From Chara braunii (Eukaryota; Streptophyta; Charophyceae; Charales; Characeae), in NCBI GenBank assembly GCA_003427395.1, contig BFEA01000271.1, positions 527,637-558,936 on the forward strand: a stretch of DNA of 31,300 nt, written 5' to 3'. A program made the position numbers and the translations under genes. The stretch's first letter is position 1. Each line of letters begins with the position of its first letter. This document shows positions 8,992 to 17,789 of the stretch, one piece after another. Under the pieces are notes generated by a model. That model did not search any database, was not told where the DNA came from, and saw only the letters and a program-made list of their open reading frames with translations.

Positions 8992-9218
8992 TCCCACCGG
9001 ATATGAATGGAAGATATGACATTGACGGCATTGTTGATGAAGATGTGTTCAGGACAGGAGGTAGAGGTCGTCTACAGAAACAGTATAAGGTCCGGTTTAC
9101 TTATCAGGAACCGGAAGACGACCGCTAGTTTACTAGAACAGAACGTCTAGAAACAGCTCCCGACATAGTCAGAGCCTATGAGCGTGATAAGAAGGGTAAA
9201 GGTCCTGCCTTGGACTGA
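8955..9218 (+). pseudogene. Element 1 chromodomain-like C-terminal tail
   Basis: After a frameshift the Pol reading continues as QFPSRRSMIPPDMNGRYDIDGIVDEDVFRTGGRGRLQKQYKV in a second frame to a TAG at about 9126, then FTRTERLETAPDIVRAYERDKKGKGPALD to a stop at 9216-9218. The pattern I-x2-I-x-D-x2-V, QY-x-V-x-F, DDR(W)FTR and ETAPDIVRAYE resembles the chromodomain that chromoviruses carry after integrase and may use to target chromatin. The Trp expected after DDR is the stop codon; copy B keeps Trp here. The assignment rests on pattern and position. Confidence 0.7.
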
Positions 9219-9397
9219 AATATTCTCGGAGGACCTCGAATTTAGGACGGCGGGAGTGAAACGGTGTTCACCTCTTTGCAGTAGCAGACGCAGATCCCAG
9301 GGTTCGATCCCTAGACCTTGCCCTACCTGTGTACAGTACCTGTGTAGACCCCGAGAGTCAAACCTGTGACCTGTGTCTTTGTAAACAGTTGGTAGGC

Positions 9398-10054
9398 TGT
9401 CATAGGTCGATAGTTAGCAGGCGTTCAATCTGTAGACCTATAGATAGAAGTCTTAGCAAATTCCAGAAGACTTAGTTGTAGCCCTTCTAGAAGGTCAGCC
9501 AGTGGGCAAGTGGTGAGTCAAGTGGTGCACTAACTGCAGTGCAATTGCAGTACGACCTCGGTAGGTTAGCAATGAGTCCCCACTCAGTCAGCGGTAAGGT
9601 CCAGTCAGTCCCAGTCCGGTTCAGCAAGTACCACAAGGGACTCTGAGCACCATGGGCCGATGGCAAAGGGGCAGCGCCCAGCCATTCATTCATTCCTGCG
9701 TGAGCCATAGCGACTTGTGCAAGGAGGTCTGCAGTGAGCCCGGAGTTGAAGTGGGCGAGAGAGAAGGAGCGTAGCATAGCGATAGGGTAGCTGTGGCCAT
9801 AGCCGCCATAGTTAGAGTTAGTGTGTAGCATGTGTGTGTGTGTACGAGTGTTCAGACTAACACGTGTGGGATATCCAGGGTGATCCGGTGAATGTGAATA
9901 GTGAGTTGTTTGGGCGCTGAGTCACCATAGCCAGTTGAAAGTGAACTCGTATCTGGTTGCCATATCTCTGAGTTTTGAGTGGCCGCATGTCGCCAGTTTG
10001 CTGCGCTACTGTTTACATGCATGAAAAGTGTGAATGAAAGCGAGTCTGATTGCA
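9398..10054 (+). repeat. 3' LTR of element 1
   Basis: A 657-bp copy of the LTR, from TGTCATAGGTCG to GATTGCA. It has only one GGGCAAGTGG unit, a short TG run and an extra AAATTCCAGAAGACTTAG-like piece. A deletion between two GGCAG direct repeats removes the TATAAAT segment seen at 1990-1996 in the other LTR. The sequence before it (9219-9397) is non-coding, contains GGGTTCGATCCC at about 9300, like a tRNA B box, and lacks an obvious polypurine tract. Confidence 0.92.
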
Positions 10055-11578
10055 TCATGCAGAGATACACTTCAAACTTGTACTCGCTGAGGGTGGGCAG
10101 AGAATATATAGTCTGGATTCGAATTCAAGTCTGTGCATGTCGTTTATGGGTCACCATTTCTCTGTTGTCTCGCTTTTCTTTTCTTTTCTCGTTTTTCTTT
10201 TCTTAGGAATATGTGCAGTGGCCCTAAAGGGCTTTACTCACCAAATGCACAAAAAACACAACATATGGTGGCTTATTATTCCACGTTCTGCAGAGGATTC
10301 ATTCTAATTTTGCACATTTCGTGAGTAGTGCAGCCAAGCCATAAGAGTCACGTGCAGAGACCAACAGGCCCTAGCCACGTGAGCAACCCATAACTGCTGA
10401 AACACAGACCTGAATTCGAATCTTGAGTATATATTCGGCCAGCTCGTGCTCTCTTTCATATTCACTGCCTGCCTCGATTTTGGTGGGGGGGTCTGTGCTA
10501 CATGTCTGCGAGGACCCTTCAGATAGCCTGCATGGGCCGTCTGAGCCGTGTTAAGGAGATCCATTCTCTCTCTCTCTCTCCCCCCCCCTTGCATACACAC
10601 ACCCCTTACAAAAAAAAAGGAAGAAAAAAATGCATCTGCGCCCCATCAAAGAAACCCCCCCAACCCCAGCACCCCCACCCAGACCAACCCCCCCATCCCC
10701 CCACCAAAACCAAAAATTTTATAGCAGATTCGGGGTCCTCTCGCCGAGCACAGAACGACCCCGGTTTCAAAAAAATAATAAAAAAAATTCTTGGCGTTTT
10801 TTTGTCCTGCCCGGTTTACCCGGGCGCCCCCCCCCCAGGCCCAACCGACTAGGCCCAGCCCGTCAGGGCAGGCCCGGCCGGGCGGCGTCCTCACTCAGCT
10901 AATCATATATAATTCGACCTATTTTTGTAAAATCTTTCTATTGTTTAGTAATGCCAGCACCATTTTGACGTGTTTCGATTATTTCAAACAAGAAACTTTG
11001 AATGCTACGTAATACCATGATCGACTGTGTCGAAGACTTGTGCCTTGGACTGTGTGTGCACTTGCTTGAGATTCGTGGTTCACTTTTCAATTATAGGTAC
11101 TCACTCCACTCGCATGAGAATAACATTGTGGACGATGCACTTACTTACTATACTGCGTGGAAAGATTGGAGGGACTAGGAAGAGAAGAGGTAAACATGGA
11201 AAGATTGGAGCACTTACTATACTACACCACAAGACGCTGGAAAGTTGAAACCCATTTTGTCAAACCTGGGATTCAGTGTTAGCTGGATTTTTTGGGGTGA
11301 GTTTTTATTGCTAAACATTTTATCTGGCATGGCGGTGTAGGGGGTGACCTTTTATTCCTAGCATTTTCCCTGGCATGGTGGTACCTACACTATGTCCATG
11401 ATTTTTCTCTCTTGATTTTCTATCAGACGACACGAGAACCAGAAACCAGCAAATTGGGGACATTCAAAATTCCCTTTCCGGTCCCTTGCCCTAAAGCACA
11501 ACCAACACTCACCCCAATCAGCAAAAACACCACATAAAAAGGTTTGGTCCGGCACATTAAGAAATTGGTCCAGATGCG
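10055..11578. other. Non-coding stretch, no gene seen
   Basis: No supported gene. Contents are a pyrimidine tract ending in AG (10170-10206), a possible tRNA-like patch near 10370-10425 (TAGCCACGTGAGC...GAATTCGAATCT), a short CT/C run (10563-10589), A and C homopolymers (10608-10720), a G+C-rich segment with CCCGGGCG and GGCCGGGCGG (10805-10890), and a short repeated GAAAGATTGGAG near 11161 and 11200. Open frames over the C-rich part encode Pro-rich peptides from composition alone. Confidence 0.6.
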
Positions 11579-11945
11579 TTTAGTATAGCATCAGCTTATC
11601 AAACGCCTAGACCCCTCACCAATTCAACTAATTCAATCACATTGCATCACCCATCGCTATGCAGCTGCTGTGAAAGCAGGTACAACAGACCCTGTTAATC
11701 CACTATTATGGGAACTCTTGTAATAAGACTTAAAAGCTGTCTCTTATACACATCTAGATGTGTATAAGAGAAAAGAGTGGGAACTCTTTAGAATAGCATG
11801 AGCCTATCAAACGCCTAGACCCCTCACCAATTCAACTAATTCAATCACATTGCATCACCCATCGCTACGCAGCTGCTGTGAAAGCAGGTACAACAGACCC
11901 TGTTCGATCAACTATTCTGGGAACTCTTCTGATAAGACTTAAAAG
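11579..11945. repeat. 209-bp diverged direct repeat, two copies
   Basis: Copy A (11579-11736) and copy B (11787-11945) both run from TTTAG(T/A)ATAGCAT through AAACGCCTAGACCCCTCACC, CAGCTGCTGTGAAAGCAGG and ACAGACCCTGTT to AAGACTTAAAAG. They differ at several positions (for example TTAATCCACTATTATG against TTCGATCAACTATTCTG), so they are not an exact assembly copy. The adapter-like sequence lies directly at the end of copy A. Confidence 0.9.
11737..11771. other. Nextera (Tn5) mosaic-end junction adapter, probable artefact
   Basis: Positions 11737-11755 read CTGTCTCTTATACACATCT, exactly the 19-bp Tn5 mosaic end. Positions 11756-11771 continue with its reverse complement, AGATGTGTATAAGAGA, before mismatching. 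Two mosaic ends in this tail-to-tail arrangement are the circularisation junction of Nextera mate-pair libraries. The bases on either side (TTAAAAG and AAAAGAGTG) resemble the unbroken ending of copy B (TTAAAAGAGTG). It is best read as unremoved adapter left in the assembly. Confidence 0.93.
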
Positions 11946-11986
11946 AGTGTTATCTACAGGATGTGTTGGAGGATTTGCTCACTCAC

Positions 11987-12504
11987 CGCTATTGCCGATC
12001 CACCAGGTCCTCTCATCAAGTCCAGTGTGCCTCGAATTGCTGACAACAGCTCTGAGACTGGCTGATCCCGATTTGTAGCAGCACCTCCCCCAGAACTAGC
12101 TGTTGATACACCTAAGGTAGCCATATCTGGGGACTGTACTTGCCCTCCCATCGGTGTACTTGCAGACACAGTCACAGCACTCGCAGGCACTGTTGCAGTG
12201 CGTGTTGGCACAGTCACAACACTTGCTGGCGTCACCACAACACTGACCGGCACAACTGGAGCACTCAATGACATGGGCACATCACTCACAATATCACTAG
12301 CGATAACCTGGGACTGACCAGCACTGGCAGAGCTGCGATCAGAGCTACTAACATGTGCATCAGTCCGCACTTGCCCCACAGGTGCCTGTGCTGCCTCCGG
12401 AAGATTCTCACCAGTATTTTGTCTTAGACCTGCTACTTCTGTGCTGGGAATGTCCATTGATGTGCTTGGCTGCGGTCTAGGTCGTGAAGCTGCCCCTGGT
12501 CTGT
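11987..12504 (-). CDS. Possible single exon of an unrecognised gene (Ser/Thr/Val/Ala-rich)
   Basis: A minus-strand frame is open from 12799 to 11954. Its lower half has protein-like composition: TDRPGAASRPRPQPSTSMDIPSTEV..., a Val/Thr/Ser-rich low-complexity middle, and QPVSELLSAIRGTLDLMRGPGGSAIA. It is followed on the minus strand by GTGAGT (plus positions 11986-11981), a consensus 5' splice donor. A possible acceptor (CCACAG) ends at 12505. The upper half of the frame is Cys/Leu/Phe/Val-rich, comes from T-rich DNA and looks like intron. I recognise no domain, no partner exon is identified, and it could equally be transposon-derived or chance. Confidence 0.3.
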
Positions 12505-13104
12505 CTGTGGATTGTCGGCACCCAAACAAGGCCAATAACAGAAAAGATAACAGAGAATTAGTAAAAACAGCCTTACTAATGAAAACCTTCACAATCTCAT
12601 TCTGGTCCGCAAATCTGCATACCGGATAACATAACAAAAGAAACTGCACATAACAACTGCATACATAAGGATAAAAGACCATCACAAGACGCCAACAGAA
12701 AAGAACCACCCAAGACACGACACTGACACTGCTGCCTTGCAAAGGGGAGCAAGCCTGACAACTGGCTGAGATGGTGTTATGGAGCAACCACGAACACAAG
12801 TCATACTACTTGAACTTCGGAGCACCAACATATAAAACACTAATGCGGCTAGAGGGAAAAAAAACAAACAAAAAAAGAAACACCGCCATACAGGTGGCTG
12901 GCGTTCGGGACGGGGCGAACGCCTGAACCCGAACGCCCGAATGCACGGGATCCCTTGCGGATGCGTTAGGTGCTTCGGGCCAAACACGGACCCCCCCCCC
13001 AAAAAAAAAAGAACATATGTTATGCAGAAAGATAAAATAAACAACATTTGCCTGAGCATTACATCCAACCAAATTAAAAATAAAAATAAAATACGGACAA
13101 TAAA
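12505..13104. other. Non-coding stretch between exon candidate and LTR
   Basis: No supported gene. There is a G+C-rich patch at 12898-12990 (GTTCGGGACGGGGCGAACG, CCCGAACGCCCGAATG), a C10/A10 homopolymer junction at about 12990-13010 and A-rich DNA up to the LTR. A similar CCCGAACGCCC phrase occurs near 26912, just outside the other minus-strand LTR; I cannot say whether this reflects a shared repeat. Confidence 0.5.
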
Positions 13105-14100
13105 CAGCAAGGAAAATAAGCAACAGCGAGATGACAAATCCAGATTACACCATCACATTGAAAGCCAGATAGTCATACTGTGTCCAGAGAGCAGCATTGC
13201 ACCAATAATACACCAATGGAGGTTCGTAGTACTGGAAACCAATGTCAAGGAGAGCTTTCTCTCTCTGCCAACAACACAAGAGTCCAGTCCCTTCACACTC
13301 CTACTTGGCGCTCAGCGCCCAGCCTACTCCTACACAGCTACGATCGGCCTACTAATAGACAATGCAACTGCTGACATCAGCGCCAACCCGAAGTACTTGA
13401 ATGTCGCCCAAATGCAGACCATCGCCAATACAAGGTATGTGCCCTCACATCATCATCATCCTTTGCCCTTCCCTGACTTTACACCAACGTCTTCCTCCCT
13501 TACACCCGACGAAGACCACTCATGCGCCTCACTGTAGTCCAAGCCCACCAGCTATGGTGGCTGGGCTATGGCGCTGCCCTCAGCAGCGCCCTTCTTCCCT
13601 GCACGACCGCACGTGCTGCACCTCCCCTCTCAGTGCCAGCAGCAGCTCACGAGCATTTGCTCCAGCAGCGCTGCCGCTAGCATGAGAGTGCCCGAATGCC
13701 GCTGCCTGGGGAGAGCTCTTTCCTTTATGGAAAGAGTTGGACTGCTCGTGCAGCCTGGCTGTACTGGCCTGGGCCCAAAAGCTTCCGGAAGACCCCAGGA
13801 TGCTGCCTTTGTGCTGCAGCTACTGGGCCTCGTTCGGTTGGGCCTCCCAACTGTCAGTGTATGAGGCTGTGATTCACGCCCAGGGCCTGCACTCTTTGGA
13901 AAAGCCCGGTAGGCCCTGGAAATGTCTTTATTGCTCAGCCTGCGTTTCTCTCAACCAACTGGCGCGTGGCAACTGCCTGGACCCCAAATATGAAATTGAC
14001 AGTCGAGGGCCTTCTGCGATATGTTAGGCTCGCCCTCACTTAGGGCGGGCAACTTTGCAACAGGCGCCCCTCAGGCCTCATCAGGACCCTGGTCCTCGCA
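13105..14100 (-). repeat. 3' LTR of element B
   Basis: About 996 bp similar over its whole length to 25796-26783 in the same orientation. On the plus strand it ends CCTCGCA at 14100, giving TG at the minus-strand 5' end directly after a polypurine tract. The other end is set by loss of similarity to the second copy, where TGGCAAGG corresponds to CAGCAAGG here. It contains a CAT-repeat patch near 13450. A stem-loop-forming CGCCCTCACTTAGGGCG at 14031-14047 is matched in the other copy. No flanking target-site duplication is visible. Frames inside it are shadows. Confidence 0.85.
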
Positions 14101-14114
14101 TTCCCTCCTCCTTT
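14101..14114 (-). other. Polypurine tract of element B
   Basis: On the minus strand the bases immediately before the LTR read AAAGGAGGAGGGAA, followed by TGCGAGG. An uninterrupted purine run abutting the 3' LTR is the plus-strand primer site of LTR retrotransposons, and it fixes the LTR boundary. Confidence 0.85.
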
Positions 14115-14140
14115 ACTTCGTTAGTCCTCTGAGAAGTTTC

Positions 14141-15376
14141 TTATTCTGCAGGCATCTTCCCCTTTAGTTCTCTTTCATAGCCTGCAATCACTCGAGGTGC
14201 TGTTCTCATGAGTTCTTCTCGTGTGAACCATCGATCTTCTTCAGGATCCAGATAATGTCTGAAGCTAAATTGATACTGCATTCTCGGTTTAGGAGGGCGC
14301 CCTCTGCCTGATGGTCGAGGAACAGGCATCATTCGATGCTCCACGATCTGGTCGATGTCCACCTCGCCATCCATGGTTGGGAGCAGCATTGACCTTCTTG
14401 AAGGAAACTGCTCTGTTGCAGCGAAAGGTGCCAACTTCGAAGCATGGAAAACAGGGTACGTACGTAAGTGGGGAGGGATGCGAATTACGTACGATGGCCC
14501 ATCCGGTTGATCCCGGACAATGTCCAAGATCTCCCAGGGCCCAAAGTATTGTGGCATCAACTTCCGTGAGATCCCCATCTCTTGACCTAGTTTAGATGAC
14601 TTTACCCAGACTCTCTCACCTACCTGAAAGTTAGAGGGCCGTCTATGTCTATTCTCAGATGCGATCATAGCATCCTGAGACTTCCTGATTTGTTCAACGG
14701 CCTGTTGCAGCATATGTTCGTACGTTACAGCAAACTGTATGCTACCAGGTGCTGCAGTGTGTTGCCTTTCTGGTACCAGAAAGTTAAGCGCACTTCTGGG
14801 CCTCCAACCAAGATGTAGTTGGTTGGGAGTCGCACAGGTAGTACTGTGCACAGTGTTATTGTACAGGCTGGCGACGAGAGGTAACTTCTCGTCCCAGTCA
14901 TCCTGACTCTGCTTGCTATAATGCTGAAGCAGGTGCTGTACTACCCCGTTCATCTGTTCGGCTTGGCCATTTGACTCAGGGTGATTACCTGAAGTCATTT
15001 GGAGTTTGGTGCCCATCCGTTCAGCAGTGGATTGCCACAGTTCACTGGTAAACCGTATATCCCTATCACTTACCATAGATGTAGGGAGTCAAAAATCGAG
15101 TACCCAGTTGTCTAGAAACAGCTTGATGATAAAGTCAGTTTTCGCAGTTTCTGGCATGGCGCCAAGTCTTGCATACTTAGAGAAACGGTCTACTATCACG
15201 AAGATGTGTCTTTTCCCAGATTTGCTGGTCACAAGCGTATCCATGAAATCCATGGACACGCTCTGACCAGGGCCTTCAAGAATCGGCAAGGGCTTGAGGA
15301 GCCCAAGCGGAGCCTGAGTCCTAGGTTTGCCCCTTTGACAACATACTTCTTTGCATCTTGCATCATAGTAGGCCAC
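14141..15376 (-). CDS. Element B integrase and chromodomain-like tail (one internal stop)
   Basis: Two segments in one frame, 15376-15089 and 15076-14141, are separated by a single stop (TGA, where copy C has GGA for Gly). The first contains the catalytic Asp in SVSMDFMD and then VIVDRFSKYA. The second contains VSDRDIRFTS and, 36 residues on, the Glu of NGQAEQMN, so all three catalytic residues remain. LMPQYFGPWEILDI is the GPY/F-like module. The C-terminus VDIDQIVEHRMMPVP, then MQYQFSFRHYLDPEEDRWFTREEL and RVIAGYE, is chromodomain-like with its Trp. The zinc-binding N-terminus is damaged: deletions upstream (near 15400) and at about 15345 remove the His-x4-His and Cys-x2-Cys parts present in copy C. 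The MAYYDARCKE start is a frameshift product, not the true N-terminus. Confidence 0.88.
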
Positions 15377-15447
15377 CAGAATTTCTGCACTAGGTTAGCT
15401 GAAGTGTCCAGTGACATTCTCCTAAAAATAAACTACGTAAAGCTACA

Positions 15448-15735
15448 CTATTCGGAACACAACCTTATATTCCCTGCCTTCACAAGAAACAGCAAGCCAT
15501 CTACCATCGTAAATTCATCCACCGTCTTTTTGTCCTTGGTTTGAAATCTACGGATGATCTCAAACATAACTGCATCTTGCTGATAGGCATCCTCCAATGA
15601 TAGAGTTAAGTCGCTAAATATGCCAAATTCAGTCACTAGTGCGCCCAGATAGTCTGCCCTACGAGATAGTGCATCAGCTACTTTGTTATACTCACCCTTG
15701 ATTGGATCAAGTTGGCAGTCATACATGTCTATCAC
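15448..15735 (-). pseudogene. Element B RNase H end and linker to integrase
   Basis: The frame reads MIDMYDCQLDPIKGEYNKVADALSRRADYLGALVTEFGIF, with VADALSRR as the conserved end of gypsy RNase H, and continues to the usual linker (QQDAVMFEIIRRFQTKDKKTVDEFTMVDGLLFLVKAGNIRLC) before a stop at 15448. It is separated from the RT/RNase H frame at 15778 by a stop and about 40 bp. The next bases toward the integrase contain the deletion of the HH half of the zinc finger. Confidence 0.8.
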
Positions 15736-15777
15736 TTGTATCCATCGCTCGAGTGCGTCAGGGAGTACCGGCTTTGT

Positions 15778-17163
15778 CTAAATCCAGTGCAAGGTCTCAT
15801 GGTCAGATCTCACATACAAGAATCTGCCAAGGAGATAACGTCTCCAATGAACGAGCGCTCTGTATAGGGTATAGAGCTCACGCTCGTACATGGACTTCGC
15901 TAGCTTTTGAAATGGCATCTTCTTACTCATGTACTCGATCGGTCTCAACTTTTTCCCCTCCTTCTGCACAAGGACCGCGCCTATGCCATATTGGCTGGCG
16001 TTTGTGGTCACGACAGAGGGCTGATCAGGATCAGGAAGTTTGAGAACCTCGTAGTGTGTTAGGGGGGATGCCATAGTACTATAATTCTTAACAAAAGGTC
16101 GATAGTAGCTCGTCATCCCCAAAAATGATCTGACCTCAGTAACATTATGAGGTCTGGGCCAGTCACGTATGCTGGCCACCTTGGCATCATCCGGCCTCAG
16201 TCCATCTGCTGAGATTTCAAGACCTGAGTATAAAATCTTGGTGCAACCAAACTCGCATTTCTCCAAGTTAACCTTGCACTGGTGCTGTCTTAGGAGACCT
16301 AGCACTATTTTCAAGTGCTCAGCGTGCTCCTCTACAGTCCTACTACATATAAGAATATCGTCGAGGTACACGACAATAAACTTGTCTAAGTAATCATGAC
16401 AAATCTTGTTCACCGCGTGCTGGAACGTACCAGGTGCATTGCATAGACCAAAGGGCATCACCACAAACTCGTACAACTCGTACCCGGTTTGAAATCCGAT
16501 TTTGTGCTGATCCGCACGTCTAATCGCAATTTGATGATATCCGGACTTCAAATCTATCTTGGTCAAGTACCGGCATCCCTGCACTCTATCCAAGAGGTCA
16601 TCAATGCGGGGTAGGGGCTCCGGGTTCTTAACGGTGATGGCATTGAGGCCCCTATAGTCAATGCACATCCTCAAGGTACCTCCCTTCTTCAGTACGAATA
16701 GGATTGGAATGCCGGAAGGGGAGGTACTAGGCCGAATCCATCCCTTCTCTGAGAGCTCCTTGAGCTGGCGACGGAGCTCATCTAACTCCGCAGGAGACAT
16801 CCTATAGATTCGTCCTCTAGGCACCTTACTACCTGGGACAAACTCTATTGCATGGACAACCTCCCTTTCTACCGCGCCTGTGGGCTCCTAAAAAAGGTCT
16901 GAAAACTGAGCGACGACTGAATCTATCTCCAGGGGTGTTTTTACGGCCTCACCTTTCTCAGAGACAAATACTAGATGCATGCCTTCCTCGCGATTCTGCT
17001 TATAACAGTTATAAAAAGATGATGCACACATGCACCCGTAGTTTTCTATCAGACTGCTAGCTTTAAACTTCTGCAATCCAACAGATCTACCGTTGGGCAA
17101 TTTGTGAATCAACACCTTTCTATCCCTGTCAAACTGGGGTTGCGCGACCTCGAGATAGTACAT
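15778..17163 (-). CDS. pol: Element B reverse transcriptase and truncated RNase H (one internal stop)
   Basis: The segments 17163-16888 and 16824-15778 share a frame, split by one TAG where copy C has GAG (DLF-stop-EPTG). The longer part (348 aa from an internal Met) has TKIDLKSGYHQ (Asp at 91), MPFGLCNAPGTFQ (123-135) and YLDD (153-156), so RT polymerase residues are intact. After SFLGMTSYYRPFVKNYSTMASPL the sequence jumps to THYEVLKL. Copy C has about 30 more residues here (starting ADLTQLDTPWEWTEE), so roughly 90 bp are deleted. RNase H begins VVTTNASQYGIGAV, where the catalytic Asp of TDAS is Asn (residue 275). SDHETLHW follows near the end. A complete functional RT-RNase H is unlikely. 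Confidence 0.9.
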
Positions 17164-17165
17164 AC

Positions 17166-17756
17166 CTAGTCAAAAGGCAGTTCGTCGTTAACCAGGAAGG
17201 AGATTTTATGGCTCACTTCCCCTCCTCCATAGGAGAAGGTACATACTACGTCCTTGACATAGTCTCTTAACAACATTTGGTGCTTGTTGGCCAGCGTAGA
17301 AGCTACAGTTCTGCTAAGCCGATGCACTTGGTCCCCTAAGCGCAGTCTATCCACACAAGCACGACTGATGAAGTTTCGCGTAGAGCCTGTGTCAGCAAAG
17401 GCACCCACTTTACAGCCACCTACATCAACCTCTACCACGAAGTGTTCACCCTTTGGACCTCTACTGATCATCGCCCAAGAGTCTCTGGGGTCCTTCACTG
17501 ACCACTCGGTCTCTAACTCTTCTAGGGCCTCAGACACATCTCGCGAACAAAGCGTCGGTGGGTCTGAATGTATCTCAGGAGAGATACGTGGGTCACTAGC
17601 CTTGGCCACCGCCTGAAGTGGGGAAGGCAACGTTACCATTTCAGCGCGAGTAAGAGCGGCTAAGACTCCTACTGCCCCGAGGTGTTTCCCTGCGAGGTGC
17701 TCGCAGAGGCACCGCCAGAGTTCCAAGATAGTTGGTGAGGCTACCCTCGTCAACAC
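17166..17756 (-). CDS. Element B retropepsin-like protease
   Basis: This open frame of 196 aa continues the reading from the zinc knuckle. It carries VEVDVGGCKVGAFADTGSTRNFISRACVDRLRLG, where D-T-G-S is the aspartic protease active site of retroelements, and ends at SFLVNDELPFD with a TAG. Copy C reads on DELPFDMLLGIYYLQVGQPQFD: a deletion of about 7 bp in B (losing ATGTTGC) causes the shift and the stop. The RT part continues in another frame from 17163. The enzyme would act as a dimer to cut Gag-Pol; its active-site triad is intact here, unlike in element 1 or C. Confidence 0.85.
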   Translation of the reverse strand: MLTRVASPTILELWRCLCEHLAGKHLGAVGVLAALTRAEMVTLPSPLQAVAKASDPRISPEIHSDPPTLCSRDVSEALEELETEWSVKDPRDSWAMISRGPKGEHFVVEVDVGGCKVGAFADTGSTRNFISRACVDRLRLGDQVHRLSRTVASTLANKHQMLLRDYVKDVVCTFSYGGGEVSHKISFLVNDELPFD

Positions 17757-17789
17757 CTTTTTGCCTCGGCATGTTCGGGACGTGTGCCC

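Larger units (their letters stand above)
1706..10054 (+). mobile_element. Element 1: full-length but defective Ty3/gypsy LTR retrotransposon
   Basis: This is an 8.35-kb element bounded by two similar LTRs (1706-2405 and 9398-10054), each starting TGTCATAGGTC and ending GATTGCA. A primer-binding site follows the left LTR. Internal order is leader, gag with zinc knuckle, retropepsin, reverse transcriptase, RNase H, integrase and chromodomain-like tail, the order of Ty3/gypsy chromoviruses. In one 103-bp LTR stretch I count 6 mismatches, so the copy is not recent. No clean target-site duplication is visible: the left flank ends TCAGC and the right flank begins TCATG, sharing only TCA. I also see no clear polypurine tract before the right LTR. 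Stops, frameshifts, a nested MITE and lost catalytic residues make it non-autonomous. Confidence 0.92.

Noticed and set aside
9285-9335. A tRNA gene, from GGGTTCGATCCC before the 3' LTR of element 1
   Set aside because: A B-box-like sequence is present, but no acceptor stem, D arm or anticodon arm can be folded around it.
1706-10054. An integrated plant pararetrovirus (caulimovirus)
   Set aside because: Caulimoviruses also use a Met-tRNA primer but lack LTRs and integrase; here paired LTRs and a DDE-type integrase core are present.
12510-12799. Membrane-protein-like N-terminus (Leu/Phe/Cys-rich) of the 281-aa minus-strand frame
   Set aside because: The DNA is T-rich and intron-like on that strand, and the hydrophobic run probably reflects base composition; only the lower half is proposed as an exon.
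13941-14100. CRISPR-like or rho-independent terminator reading of the GGGCGGGC stem-loop
   Set aside because: The stem lies inside an LTR and occurs in both LTR copies; nothing in the window is prokaryotic.
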